This document shows positions 54,729 to 63,302 of a DNA stretch of 64,000 bases, one piece after another. Numbering within the stretch: the stretch's first letter is position 1; every line of letters starts with the position of its first letter. This DNA is from Spirosoma oryzae (lineage in GTDB: Bacteria > Bacteroidota > Bacteroidia > Cytophagales > Spirosomataceae). The notes under the pieces are model-generated. The model was not told where the DNA came from, made no database searches, and was given only the letters and a program-made list of their open reading frames with translations. The translations under genes were made by a program, and so were the position numbers. The stretch covers positions 146,147 through 210,146 of the forward strand of contig NZ_PVTE01000011.1 of the NCBI RefSeq assembly GCF_003002825.1, read 5' to 3'.

Positions 54729-55226
54729 TTACCGGTTCTGTAGCAGCGTCTTCGCCTGACCAACCCAGTTGTCGCGCAGAACACGACCGGGAAAGAATTC
54801 AAGAATCTCGTTGAGCAGATACACATCATCCGGCGTCAGGTGAGCCAGTTGGCTGAACCGGTACATACCAGCCGCGTGTAGCCGACGCTCGACCATGGGA
54901 TTGATGCCTTCGATAAACCGTAAGTTGTCGGCGTCGTCGGGACCAGCGTAGCCAATCCGCTCGAAATCGAGTGCTTTCGAGCGTGACTGAATCCGGATCA
55001 ACACGGCCTCCTCATCGGTGCGCTGAACAACGGGCGCTGCGTCTACAGGTGTCTGACGTTCTATCGGATGTACACGCTCCATACCGGCCAATTCATTCGT
55101 CAACTGATTGATGGTACGCTGATGCGATACGTAACCGATGATATAGCCCAGTACGGCCGCAACGAATAGCATGATCGCGTGTTGGGTCAGCGCGTCGGGC
55201 AGGTGGGATGGGTTGAGTTCAAACAT
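54729..55226 (-). CDS. Membrane-anchored helix-hairpin-helix protein (smaller)
   Basis: A 165-residue paralogue of the preceding protein. An N-terminal transmembrane helix (about 18-36) is followed by a short linker without the proline-rich stretch, and the C-terminal HhH domain has RFIEGINPMVERRLHAAGMY (in part EGINPMVERRLHAAG) and EILEFFPGRVLRDNWVGQAK. The duplicated C-terminal FFPGR-DNWVGQA wording is the shared signature of the pair. It is placed between the OmpA-like gene (12 bp) and the larger paralogue (33 bp), all on the minus strand, so one operon is likely. The role is unknown. Confidence 0.78.
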   Translation of the reverse strand: MFELNPSHLPDALTQHAIMLFVAAVLGYIIGYVSHQRTINQLTNELAGMERVHPIERQTPVDAAPVVQRTDEEAVLIRIQSRSKALDFERIGYAGPDDADNLRFIEGINPMVERRLHAAGMYRFSQLAHLTPDDVYLLNEILEFFPGRVLRDNWVGQAKTLLQNR

Positions 55227-55237
55227 AAATCAGCGAA

Positions 55238-56260
55238 TTAGTTGACCACCACCGTAACACGGCGGTTGGCCCGGCGACCGGCAATGGTGCTGTTGTCGGC
55301 TTTGGGATCGGCTTCCCCTTTGGCGTCGACGACGATTTGCGACGCGCTGATGCCCGACGAGCGAAGGCGGCTTTTAACATCGCTGGCTCGATCGCGCGAC
55401 AGGCGCAGGTTTGCAGCGTCGTTGCCCGTATTGTCGGTATGACCGGTCAGCCGTAGCTTTTTGTTTTTGTGCTTCTTCAGATAGCGAGCCGCTTCGTCGA
55501 AGAACTGGCGGGTGGCGGCTGTCTTAATGTAATTCGCTTCGTTTAGCTTGAAATACAGGTCGATGGGTTCAAAGACGGAGGTGAATTTCTCTGCAGCGGC
55601 CAGTTCGGCTTCCGTGTTCAGCGTCGCTACCGGTAGTTTTTTCTGTACGGTGTCGGCCGGTGCAACGGTGAGTTCCCGCAGTGACTCCGGCTCCGCAGCA
55701 GCGGTTGGGGGGGCGGGTTGCGGTGCGTCAGCTTCGGCAAAGGCAAAGGCTAGTCCACCCATGAGCGAATCACCTGCCGGTGTGGTAGCCATGCGAACGT
55801 CGGGCAACGTAATCAATTGGCCCTGTGTCGTCAGCGACGCTACCGGGGCTCCCTGCTGGGTCAGGTATTGCCGAAACTGTTCGGCACGGGCAACACCCAG
55901 ATTTGTGGCCGACGCTGGTGTTGTTTCGTCGGCGGTGTAATAACCAATGATCGTCAGCCGCCGGTCAGGGTTGTTTCGAAGGTAAGTAACCAGCTCGCCA
56001 AGCGACGAACCCAGCGCGTCGGTATTGGGCGTGTCGCCGGAAAGGGCGAACCGAAAATTACCCGGCAACTCAAGGCTGAATCGTTTGCCGTCGCTGATGG
56101 GGGGCGGGGCTATTTCGTCGCCTTGCGCGCTTGTCGAATCCGTTGAAAAAGGCAGTGGCAGGTCGACACACAGCTGTTTTATGTGGCAAACATGCCACCA
56201 GGTCGCCCCGGCCATCCAGAGTACCAGCAGTAAAATCCAGGGCGTTTTACTAACAAACAT
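55238..56260 (-). CDS. OmpA-family protein with N-terminal transmembrane anchor
   Basis: A protein of about 340 residues. The ATG at 56260 gives a hydrophobic N-terminus (FVSKTPWILLLVLWMAG) that acts as a signal anchor. An N-terminal BON/OmpA-like half shows RLTIIGYYTADE, and the C-terminal OmpA domain (about 230-340) contains LRLTGHTDNTGND, NLRLSRDRASDVKSRL and the final RRANRRVTVVVN. It binds peptidoglycan in the OmpA fold; the second OmpA-like half in the N-terminal region may be a diverged copy. It is the first gene of an operon with two HhH membrane proteins. Confidence 0.85.
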   Translation of the reverse strand: MFVSKTPWILLLVLWMAGATWWHVCHIKQLCVDLPLPFSTDSTSAQGDEIAPPPISDGKRFSLELPGNFRFALSGDTPNTDALGSSLGELVTYLRNNPDRRLTIIGYYTADETTPASATNLGVARAEQFRQYLTQQGAPVASLTTQGQLITLPDVRMATTPAGDSLMGGLAFAFAEADAPQPAPPTAAAEPESLRELTVAPADTVQKKLPVATLNTEAELAAAEKFTSVFEPIDLYFKLNEANYIKTAATRQFFDEAARYLKKHKNKKLRLTGHTDNTGNDAANLRLSRDRASDVKSRLRSSGISASQIVVDAKGEADPKADNSTIAGRRANRRVTVVVN

Positions 56261-56384
56261 GGAGGAAGAGTTGGTTAGTCCGGCGTTGCCCGACAATAGG
56301 TCAAAAGTACGAGTCTACCAGGCAAATGCAAGTCTACTGTTCGGGTAGATCGGTTAAACGAAGCGTATGATTGGTCACGGGCGG

Positions 56385-58004
56385 TCAACCACGGGGCATG
56401 GTCGCCCGACCCAGGTAAATTTCGTCGCCCTGTAGCGTGAGCGAGGTATAGAACGCATAGCCGTCTTTCACGTAGCGAACCATCACCGGCGTCTGCTGAC
56501 CAGACCGGGCGTAGGCTTTCGACGCAACGACCAGAATCTGATTACCGTTGACGATGGCGCGCACGAAGGGTAAGTTCAGCTTTTTCAGTTGTGCGGCATT
56601 GTAGGCGACCCACGTTTTCCCCCCGTCGTACGAACAGTCGGTCGTTTCGTTGAGGTACGTCTCGCGTCCGTTGAACAGGTCGGCGTGGTGCTTGAACAAG
56701 CGCCACAGGCCGTGGATATAATGTTCGTAGCAGGCGTAGTTGCGGTCGTTGCCCGTGCCGCGCAGGGCGGGGTCGTTGTTCAGTGGCTGATCGGGTGTCA
56801 GATTGATCTGATCGTCCCAGAAGACCGAGCCGTATGCGCCTGTGAACCAATAGAATATGGCTGTGCCTTCGGCCACGGCGGGGGGCGCCGGGTGCTCCGC
56901 TTTGGCGCTGTTGGGGAAAGCCGCACTCTGCGAGTTGAATACCCATTGCCAAGCAATTCGCTTCTTGGGCGATAGTTTGGCGTTGACTTCCTGCTCACTC
57001 AGCAACCCCGCCAGCCAATGCCGGTCGAGGTCGGCTGTGTGTGAGGCTGAGTAATCGAAATCAGGGTAGTAGTAGTACGAACCCGGCATCTGAAAATCGA
57101 CCATGTCGCCATACGTTTTGCCGACCAGATCGTCAGGCATACCCCGCTGCCGGCTGGTGGCCGTTTGCCGTACCGGTTGCGTCCAGAGCGGATCGGGTTG
57201 CGCCGTGTAGTCCTGCGTTCGCGCGTACCCCAGGCCGTTATGAACGATCGGACCCGCCGAGCCAATGAGTACCTGGGGCGTGGCATGTTCGCGGATCGTG
57301 CGAACCAGATACGTGAACAGATTAAGCTGCTCCTGCCCGTTGGGCGTCGACGGTGCAGCCCCCTCGTTTTCAATGTCGATATAAACCTTGCTGAACGTAT
57401 TGCGCAGCCCACCGGGCGGGCAATCGCCGAAGCCAACACAACTGCCCTGTAATTCCATGGCCGCCTGATGCAGCGTTGTTCGGGTGGTACGGCCTCCGGG
57501 CGGGGTCCGGTACAAGGCCGCCTGGGATTGACCGACGTTCTGAACCCACTGCTGCCCGAACGGATCGACGAAGTAGTTGTTGTACAGAATTAAGCTACGC
57601 TGATCGAATGTCAGCCGACTGCGCCAGCCCGCCGGCGGGAAGCCATTGGTCCATCGCTCTTTGCCTTCCACCATGTGCGTCTGAATGATCGACGAAAAAC
57701 CACGTCGGAACAGCTTGCTCCAGTCCTGTTCGACGGTCAGGTTACGACCGGCACCAGCAAACGTGATCGACTTGGTTGCGGGCAGGGTAAAGTCGCCGAC
57801 TACGTCGAGGTTGTAATAGCCCCGGCGGGTGGTGGGCGTAAACCGGGCGCGGGGCGTCGGCGTGAGCGTCGTCAGCGGAGGCATTGCACCGGTCAGTCTG
57901 ACGGGCGTTGGTTCGGGCGGGCCAGCCGGTCGGGCATACCACACACCAAATCCCGTCAGACCGAGCAGGCCACACAAAGCGAGTACTTTCATTCGTTTGG
58001 TCAA
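56385..58004 (-). CDS. Secreted protein of unknown family, 539 residues
   Basis: Not recognised. A signal anchor (residues 6-24), then a beta-rich N-terminal domain (FTPTTRRGYYNLDVVGDF), then a region with the acidic strand KVYIDIENEG (about 207-216), IGSAGPIVHNGLGY, PGSYYYYPDFDYSA, and late AYGSVFWDDQI and HYIHGLWRLFKHH. The alternating beta strands with acidic and aromatic ends (IDIENEG, FWDDQ) resemble TIM-barrel glycoside hydrolases, but no family motif fits, so a sugar-cleaving role is only a guess. The M5 ATG at 57992 is an alternative start. It is co-oriented with and 68 bp upstream of the OmpA-like cluster's flank, and may be separate. Confidence 0.6.
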   Translation of the reverse strand: MTKRMKVLALCGLLGLTGFGVWYARPAGPPEPTPVRLTGAMPPLTTLTPTPRARFTPTTRRGYYNLDVVGDFTLPATKSITFAGAGRNLTVEQDWSKLFRRGFSSIIQTHMVEGKERWTNGFPPAGWRSRLTFDQRSLILYNNYFVDPFGQQWVQNVGQSQAALYRTPPGGRTTRTTLHQAAMELQGSCVGFGDCPPGGLRNTFSKVYIDIENEGAAPSTPNGQEQLNLFTYLVRTIREHATPQVLIGSAGPIVHNGLGYARTQDYTAQPDPLWTQPVRQTATSRQRGMPDDLVGKTYGDMVDFQMPGSYYYYPDFDYSASHTADLDRHWLAGLLSEQEVNAKLSPKKRIAWQWVFNSQSAAFPNSAKAEHPAPPAVAEGTAIFYWFTGAYGSVFWDDQINLTPDQPLNNDPALRGTGNDRNYACYEHYIHGLWRLFKHHADLFNGRETYLNETTDCSYDGGKTWVAYNAAQLKKLNLPFVRAIVNGNQILVVASKAYARSGQQTPVMVRYVKDGYAFYTSLTLQGDEIYLGRATMPRG

Positions 58005-58045
58005 GAGTCGTCAGTATCCAGAACGGCGATACGGTAGCAATCGTA

Positions 58046-58918
58046 TTACTCGTCGATGTAGCGCCGGGTGATTGGCTGGTACGAATCAATGCGCCGATCG
58101 CGGAAGTAGGGCCATGTCGTGCGGTATTTCTCCGACAGCGCCAGGTCGATCGGCTGTACGTGAACGACTTCTTCGTCGTGCGGGGCCAGGTATAGCAGCG
58201 ACCCAAACGGATTGGATACGAACGACCCACCCCAGAATTGCTGATCGGCTTCGCGACCCACCCGGTTGACGGCTACAACGTGTACCCCATTGGCAATGGC
58301 GTGGCTCCGCTGAATGGTCTGCCAGGCGTTGTATTGCTCTTCGTTCTGTTTGGGGTCGGGCTCGTTGGTGTCCCAGCCGATGGCCGTCGGGTATACCAGC
58401 AGATCGGCTCCCATGAGTGCCGTAATCCGGGCGGCTTCCGGGTACCACTGATCCCAGCAGATCAGCACACCAATACGGGCATATTTGGTATCGAAAACCT
58501 TGTACCCCAGATCACCGGGGGTGAAGTAAAATTTCTCGTAATATCCCGGATCGTCGGGGATGTGCATCTTGCGGTACTTACCCAGATACGACCCGTCGGC
58601 ATCGAGCACGGCGGTTGTGTTGTGGTAAAGCCCCTGCGCCCGCTTTTCAAACAACGATGCGACGATGACCACACCCAGTTCGCCGGCAACTGCCCCCAGC
58701 CGCTCGGTAGTGGGGCCAGGAATGGCTTCGGCCAGGCTGAAATTGTGGTGATCTTCGACGTCGCAGAAATACAGGGATGTGAATAACTCCTGCAAACAAA
58801 CGATTTGCGCCCCCTTCCGGGCCGCTTCCCGAATGCCGTCGATTGCTTTCTGGATGTTCGACTCGACATCAGCTGTACAGCTCATCTGTACCAGTCCGAC
58901 GTTAACTTGTTTCGCCAT
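58046..58918 (-). CDS. aguB: N-carbamoylputrescine amidase
   Basis: Releases putrescine from N-carbamoylputrescine in the agmatine route of polyamine synthesis. The 290-residue nitrilase-family enzyme has the full catalytic triad Glu44 (LQELFTS), Lys117 (KYRKMHIPDD) and Cys154 (LICWDQWYPE), and YFTPGDLGYKVF, NRVGRE and FWGGSFV typical of this subgroup. The ATG at 58918 is the start; 32 further codons upstream lie beyond a promoter-like box. The usual partner agmatine deiminase is not next to it. Confidence 0.93.
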   Translation of the reverse strand: MAKQVNVGLVQMSCTADVESNIQKAIDGIREAARKGAQIVCLQELFTSLYFCDVEDHHNFSLAEAIPGPTTERLGAVAGELGVVIVASLFEKRAQGLYHNTTAVLDADGSYLGKYRKMHIPDDPGYYEKFYFTPGDLGYKVFDTKYARIGVLICWDQWYPEAARITALMGADLLVYPTAIGWDTNEPDPKQNEEQYNAWQTIQRSHAIANGVHVVAVNRVGREADQQFWGGSFVSNPFGSLLYLAPHDEEVVHVQPIDLALSEKYRTTWPYFRDRRIDSYQPITRRYIDE

Positions 58919-59203
58919 GCTGCAAAAATAGGTGTTTGACAGAACAACCCGGTAGGACGACAAAAGTCTGAGCGACCGGGTTCCACCGATTACAAATAGT
59001 GCGCATAACAAGGAACAAGCAGTTGATTCGTCATGTACGGTGGCTGTCGACCAGGGGATTTATGAACGCGCATTTGTACGCTATCGATATAATTATATTG
59101 TACTTGTATTATATACGTCGTTAAACTGTGGTATAGAAAGCGGGCCGGCAAACTTGGCCTGGCGTCGGGATTTTGCGAATTTCGCCCGTCAACCCCGTTA
59201 CGT
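58919..59203. other. Intergenic region with an AT-rich island
   Basis: 285 bp between divergent genes. A run near 59080-59120 is AT-rich (TATCGATATAATTATATTG). The rest holds no gene. A promoter for the + strand gene at 59204 is expected here but none could be picked. Confidence 0.4.
58923..58930 (-). promoter_or_regulatory. Putative -7 box 4 nt upstream of aguB
   Basis: Reads TATTTTTG on the minus strand, a TAnnTTTG match, 4 nt before the ATG, so the transcript would be leaderless or nearly so. A TTG is 14 bp upstream, shorter than the expected 19-21. Confidence 0.35.
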
Positions 59204-59434
59204 ATGCAATCCAACGAGTTTACTCAGCTTCCCGTCCAGCAACAACTTGATACGTTGTACTTCACCGGCGACGTGCTGGCCAATCGATACGAGGGCGACG
59301 AGATTTTCCTGCTGTACAACCTGCATAACTTCTACGTCGAACTCCGGTACAACGCTTATAACAGCACGATAAAGGCGGTGACGACCTTCCGCGACACCGA
59401 TAAACTGGAGCCGTATCTGCCGTATCTGGCCTAA
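59204..59434 (+). CDS. Small conserved-type protein of unknown function, 76 residues
   Basis: Starts MQSNEFTQLPVQQQLDTLY and has a compact alpha/beta make-up: FTGDVLANRYEGDEIFLLYNLHNFYVELRYN (in part DEIFLLYNLHNFYVELRYN) and a final DKLEPYLPYLA. No motif is known to me. The regular codon use and compact size suggest a real protein. It could bind a partner or a small ligand; nothing further can be said. Confidence 0.7.
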   Translation: MQSNEFTQLPVQQQLDTLYFTGDVLANRYEGDEIFLLYNLHNFYVELRYNAYNSTIKAVTTFRDTDKLEPYLPYLA

Positions 59435-59594
59435 GCAAGATTCGGTAGCGGGCTTACCATCAGTGGCTAAACTTCGTTTACAGGGGGCGAAAAATTGGAC
59501 AGGATAAAGAATGTTGACCGCCAACCGAAAAAAAAATACTTGAATTTGGTTGTGTCATTTGTTTTGACGTCCTTCGCTTAAATTTAAACAAGCA

Positions 59595-59786
59595 ATGCAA
59601 ACAGGAACTGTAAAATTCTTTAATGAGACCAAAGGGTTTGGCTTCATTAAACCCGATGGCGGTGGCGAAGACATCTTTGTTCATGCTTCCGGTCTCATCG
59701 ATCAAATCCGCGAAAACGACAAGGTTAAGTTCAACGTTGAGCGCGGTAAGAAAGGCTTGAACGCCGTGAACGTCGAAATGGCTTAA
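59595..59786 (+). CDS. Cold-shock-domain protein (CspA family)
   Basis: A 63-residue RNA/DNA chaperone with the RNP1 motif KGFGFIKPD (13-21), RNP2 DIFVHAS, and the ending KGLNAVNVEMA. It unfolds RNA secondary structure. Preceded by the words CTTGAATTTGG and TTAAATTTAA, which contain promoter-like boxes, one of which would place the start close to the ATG. It has its own terminator. Confidence 0.95.
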   Translation: MQTGTVKFFNETKGFGFIKPDGGGEDIFVHASGLIDQIRENDKVKFNVERGKKGLNAVNVEMA

Positions 59787-59816
59787 TCGTAAGATATACC
59801 AGGACAACCGTTGTGA

Positions 59817-59843
59817 AACATGCCTTAGGGCATGTTTTTTTTT
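59817..59843 (+). terminator. Rho-independent terminator of the cold-shock gene
   Basis: ACATGCC (59818-59824) pairs with GGCATGT (59829-59835) across a short loop, and a run of nine T residues follows. Confidence 0.9.
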
Positions 59844-59863
59844 GCCCATTACTTTAGTACCCA

Positions 59864-62002
59864 ATGCCTCAGCAAACCCTCGAACAGCGCACCGCTGCCC
59901 GGCTCGGCCTGAACGACCGATCGGTAGCCGCGACCCTCGACCTGCTCAATGGCGGAGCTACCGTGCCGTTTATCGCCCGGTACCGCAAAGAAGCCACCGG
60001 TCAACTCGATGAAGTACAGATCGGCCAGATCGGTGAGACCTACCAGAAACTCGTTGAACTCGACAAACGTCGGGACACAATCCTGGCCACCATCGACGGG
60101 CAAGGGCAGCTAAGCCCGGACCTGCGCCGGAAAATCGAAGCCGCCGACTCGCTCACCGAACTCGAAGACCTGTACTTACCCTATCGGCAGAAACGCAAAA
60201 CGCGGGCCATTACAGCCATCGAACGTGGACTGGAACCACTGGCCAATCTGCTCTTGCTCCAGCGCGACGCCGATCCGCAACGGGCCGCCCAGCGCTACTG
60301 CTCGGATGCCGTACCGACGGCTAACGATGCCTTACAGGGCGCTCGCGACATTGTTGCCGAACGTGTCAGTGAAGATGCCGATGCCCGACAGCGCGTACGA
60401 AACCTGTTCGAGCGGGAAGCCATTATCCGTTCGGTCGTCAAAAAAGGCAAAGAAACCGACGGTGTGAAATACCGTGATTACTTCGACTTTGCCGAACCAC
60501 TCCGGCGCGTGCCCTCGCACCGGTTGCTGGCAATCCGTCGGGGCGAAGCCGAAGGCATATTGTCGGTCAGTATCAGCCCCGACGAAACGGCTGCGCTCGA
60601 CCGGCTGGAGCGGCAGTTTATTACGGCCAACGCATCGAAGGGATGCCGCGAGCAACTCACGCTGGCCATTCGGGACGGTTACAAGCGATTACTGAAACCC
60701 GCCATTGAAACCGAGTTCGACAATATGTCGAAAGAGCGGGCTGATAACGAAGCGATCAAGATATTTGCCGATAACCTGCGGCAGTTACTGCTAAGTCCGC
60801 CCCTGGGACAGCAGCGCGTATTGGCTATCGATCCCGGCTATCGTACCGGTTGCAAAACGGTTTGTCTCGACGCCCAGGGAAACCTGCTGACCGATACGGT
60901 ACTATACCTGTTTCAGTCGGACGGGCAGAAGCAACAGGCCGCCCAGACGGTCCAAAAACTGATTAGTCAGTATAAAATCGACGCGATTGCCATCGGTAAC
61001 GGTACGGCCGGCCGTGAAACGGAAGCCTTCATCCAGAGCCTGCCATTGAGCGAACCCCGTCCGGCTGTGTTTATGGTTAGTGAACAGGGCGCATCGGTGT
61101 ATTCCGCGTCCGACGTTGCCCGCGAAGAATTTCCCGACAAGGACGTCACCGTACGGGGGGCCGTTAGCATCGGTCGACGTCTGGCCGATCCGCTGGCTGA
61201 ACTGGTCAAGATCGATCCGAAATCGATTGGGGTGGGGCAATATCAGCACGACGTCGATCAGGGTGATCTAAAAGCAAGTCTGGATACGGTCGTGGAAAGT
61301 TGCGTCAATCAGGTGGGGGTGTCGCTCAACACGGCAAGTGCCTACCTGTTGCGCTACGTGTCGGGACTAGGTCCGCAATTGGCGGGGAACATCGTGGCCT
61401 ATCGCATGCAGAACGGGCCGTTTACGTCGCGCGATCAGTTACGGAAAGTACCCCGACTGGGACCAAAAGCTTTCGAACAGTGCGCCGGTTTTCTCCGCAT
61501 CGACGGCGCGAAAAACCCGCTCGACAATAGTGCCGTGCATCCCGAACGGTACGAACTCGTCGGGCAAATGGCCAAAGACCTGAACAGCACCGTTGCTGAA
61601 CTAATGCGGCAACCTATCCTCCGGCAACAGATCAAACCCGACCGCTACGTAACGAACACGGTGGGACTACCAACGTTGCGCGACATCCTGTCCGAACTCG
61701 ACAAGCCCGGCCGTGACCCCCGCGAAACGTTGTCGGTGTTTACGTATGATGCCCGCGTTCAGTCCATCGACGATCTGCACGAGGGAATGGTGCTGGAAGG
61801 TGTCGTGACCAACATCACGGCGTTTGGCGCGTTTGTTGACATTGGTGTTAAGCAGGACGGGCTGGTGCATGTATCGCAGCTGGCCAATAAATTCGTGTCG
61901 GACCCCAAGACCGTTGTCAGCCTGCATCAGCGGGTGAGCGTACGGGTGCTGGAAGTCGACAAGGAACGCAAGCGCATTGCGTTGTCGATGAAAAATGGAT
62001 AA
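59864..62002 (+). CDS. tex: Tex family transcription accessory protein with S1 domain
   Basis: A conserved nucleic-acid-binding protein linked to transcription and toxin expression. 712 residues. The N-terminal helical region has GATVPFIARYRKEATGQLDE, then a YqgF-type RNase H-like core with VLAIDPGYRTGCKTV, a helix-hairpin-helix near 500-550 (GPQLAGNIVAYRMQNGPF, LRKVPRLGPKAFEQCAGF) and the C-terminal S1 domain from about 640 (GMVLEGVVTNITAFGAFVDIG, in part EGVVTNITAFGAFVDIG). It matches the full Tex domain order. The 28 bp between it and the next gene suggests possible co-transcription. Confidence 0.95.
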   Translation: MPQQTLEQRTAARLGLNDRSVAATLDLLNGGATVPFIARYRKEATGQLDEVQIGQIGETYQKLVELDKRRDTILATIDGQGQLSPDLRRKIEAADSLTELEDLYLPYRQKRKTRAITAIERGLEPLANLLLLQRDADPQRAAQRYCSDAVPTANDALQGARDIVAERVSEDADARQRVRNLFEREAIIRSVVKKGKETDGVKYRDYFDFAEPLRRVPSHRLLAIRRGEAEGILSVSISPDETAALDRLERQFITANASKGCREQLTLAIRDGYKRLLKPAIETEFDNMSKERADNEAIKIFADNLRQLLLSPPLGQQRVLAIDPGYRTGCKTVCLDAQGNLLTDTVLYLFQSDGQKQQAAQTVQKLISQYKIDAIAIGNGTAGRETEAFIQSLPLSEPRPAVFMVSEQGASVYSASDVAREEFPDKDVTVRGAVSIGRRLADPLAELVKIDPKSIGVGQYQHDVDQGDLKASLDTVVESCVNQVGVSLNTASAYLLRYVSGLGPQLAGNIVAYRMQNGPFTSRDQLRKVPRLGPKAFEQCAGFLRIDGAKNPLDNSAVHPERYELVGQMAKDLNSTVAELMRQPILRQQIKPDRYVTNTVGLPTLRDILSELDKPGRDPRETLSVFTYDARVQSIDDLHEGMVLEGVVTNITAFGAFVDIGVKQDGLVHVSQLANKFVSDPKTVVSLHQRVSVRVLEVDKERKRIALSMKNG

Positions 62003-62074
62003 GTTGCATAACGTAAGCACTATTAGCTGATGTCAGGCTGCTGGTGCGTTCACAAACCTTACCTCTTGTCGCGT

Positions 62075-62698
62075 ATGCTGTTACGCCGATTGCGAGCCCA
62101 GGCTGTCGCCGGATTCGTCCTGTTTGCTTTGCCAACACTGCTGACTTCCTGCGCCTTCTTCCGCACGTCGGGGCCATCCGTCAGCCGTCGCCCGACATCA
62201 TCCCGCCCTGTGGCCGGGCGCTCATCGGTAACGAGGGGGGCTAAACGTCCGCCGGCTGTACCCACCAAGCCAACGGGAAAAGTGGTGGATACCCGCACCT
62301 ACGAGAATCGCTACGTGCCGGAAGTGGTCAAGATCGCCCGTACGTACACGGGTACGCCCTACCGTTCGGGCGGCAATACGACCGACGGGATCGATTGCTC
62401 CGGGCTGGTATACGCGGTGTTCAACACCGTTGGGCTGCGGATGCCGCGTATCTCATGGCAGCAATCGGAGGTAGGGCGTGAAGTAGAGGTGAATCAGGTG
62501 GCACCGGGTGACCTGCTGTTTTTCGTACCCGACAAAGGGCAGGCAGGCTATGTGTCGCACACGGGCATTGTGACGGAGGTAAACGGGGCCGAAAATATAC
62601 GGTTTATTCACGCATCGTCTTCGCGGGGTGTGCGGGAGGACAATCTGTACGCCGATTACTTCAAAGGTCGCTTCGTAAAAGCGCTGCGGCCGTTTTGA
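62075..62698 (+). CDS. NlpC/P60 (C40) cell-wall endopeptidase lipoprotein
   Basis: Cleaves peptide bonds in peptidoglycan. About 208 residues. The ATG at 62075 gives a lipoprotein signal (LPTLLTSC); the upstream ATG at 62030 is less likely. A Ser/Arg/Pro-rich linker follows, then the NlpC/P60 domain: GIDCSGLVYAVF with catalytic Cys (about 108), GDLLFFVPD, and VSHTGIVTEV with catalytic His (about 161), then FIHASSSRGVRE. It sits in the periplasm or on the outer membrane. Confidence 0.92.
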   Translation: MLLRRLRAQAVAGFVLFALPTLLTSCAFFRTSGPSVSRRPTSSRPVAGRSSVTRGAKRPPAVPTKPTGKVVDTRTYENRYVPEVVKIARTYTGTPYRSGGNTTDGIDCSGLVYAVFNTVGLRMPRISWQQSEVGREVEVNQVAPGDLLFFVPDKGQAGYVSHTGIVTEVNGAENIRFIHASSSRGVREDNLYADYFKGRFVKALRPF

Positions 62699-62702
62699 TT
62701 GT

Positions 62703-62785
62703 AGAAGAAGAGAGAGGATAGACGAAAGAAGAAAGACGCTAGTCCAAACCAGTCTCTACTTCTTTCGTCTATCCTCTTTCTTCTA
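62703..62785. repeat. Intergenic hairpin element, family C-like (purine-rich arm)
   Basis: AGAGGATAGACGAAAGAA (62713-62730) is exactly complementary to 62760-62777. Flanking words AGAAGAAG and TTCTTCT extend the pairing imperfectly. Its vocabulary is unlike that of the GGTTTACGG copies. Confidence 0.7.
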
Positions 62786-62794
62786 AAAGCAGAC

Positions 62795-63052
62795 TTAAAT
62801 GGTAGCGGGTTGGCTATTGGTGATAACTTCTTCCCAATACTGCCGATCGCGGTTTTTCAGTTTCATCTCCAGGCTTTGGGCTTCCCGGCGCGTCTCGAAC
62901 GACTGCGAAAAGCGCACTTCCCACGGTTTGCCGTCGGCCGTTGCCGAAATAGTACGCGCGTTGTGCTGCCACAGCGAGATTTTCAGATCTTTGGTCAGGC
63001 CGATGAAATACCGGTCAACCGATGGGCTGTAGATAATATAGACAGTATGCAT
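62795..63052 (-). CDS. GIY-YIG nuclease-family protein
   Basis: An 85-residue single-domain member of the GIY-YIG/UvrC N-terminal-like group. The core is in TVYIIYSPSVDRYFIGLT, with YII and YFIG at the normal spacing, HN in WQHNARTISA, and LEMKLKNRDRQYWEE near the end with the conserved Glu. Proteins of this small type are widespread in Bacteroidota and of unknown role. Convergent with the NlpC/P60 gene across a hairpin element. Confidence 0.9.
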   Translation of the reverse strand: MHTVYIIYSPSVDRYFIGLTKDLKISLWQHNARTISATADGKPWEVRFSQSFETRREAQSLEMKLKNRDRQYWEEVITNSQPATI

Positions 63053-63160
63053 AGGGTAGCTGGACTCTTATCAAAGCTACGGAATCGTTAAGAAAAAACA
63101 AATTTGGCGTCATAAAGCCGTAACAACGACTTATGGGGACGAAAAAAAGCAGTCGGTTCG

Positions 63161-63190
63161 TTTGACCGTATTGGTTTTCTGCTACCTTTG
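63161..63190 (+). promoter_or_regulatory. Promoter of tRNA-Ala
   Basis: TTTG at 63161-63164 and TACCTTTG at 63183-63190, 18 bp apart, match the -33/-7 pair of this phylum, with the -7 box 31 bp before the tRNA. Confidence 0.7.
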
Positions 63191-63221
63191 CATCCACAAA
63201 ACGCTGCGGGCGGCTTTGTAT

Positions 63222-63295
63222 GGGGGATTAGCTCAGTTGGCTAGAGCGCTTCCATGGCATGGAAGAGGTCATCGGTTCGAATCCGATATTCTCCA
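63222..63295 (+). tRNA. tRNA-Ala (anticodon GGC)
   Basis: A complete cloverleaf: acceptor arm GGGGGAT with ATTCTCC, D arm GCTC...GAGC, anticodon stem CTTCC/GGAAG around the loop ATGGCAT (anticodon GGC, reading GCC/GCU), and T arm ATCGG/CCGAT with TTCGAAT. CCA is not encoded. Its own promoter and terminator flank it. An integrase gene fragment follows, so its 3' end is a likely integration site. Confidence 0.96.
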
Positions 63296-63302
63296 CAACG
63301 AC

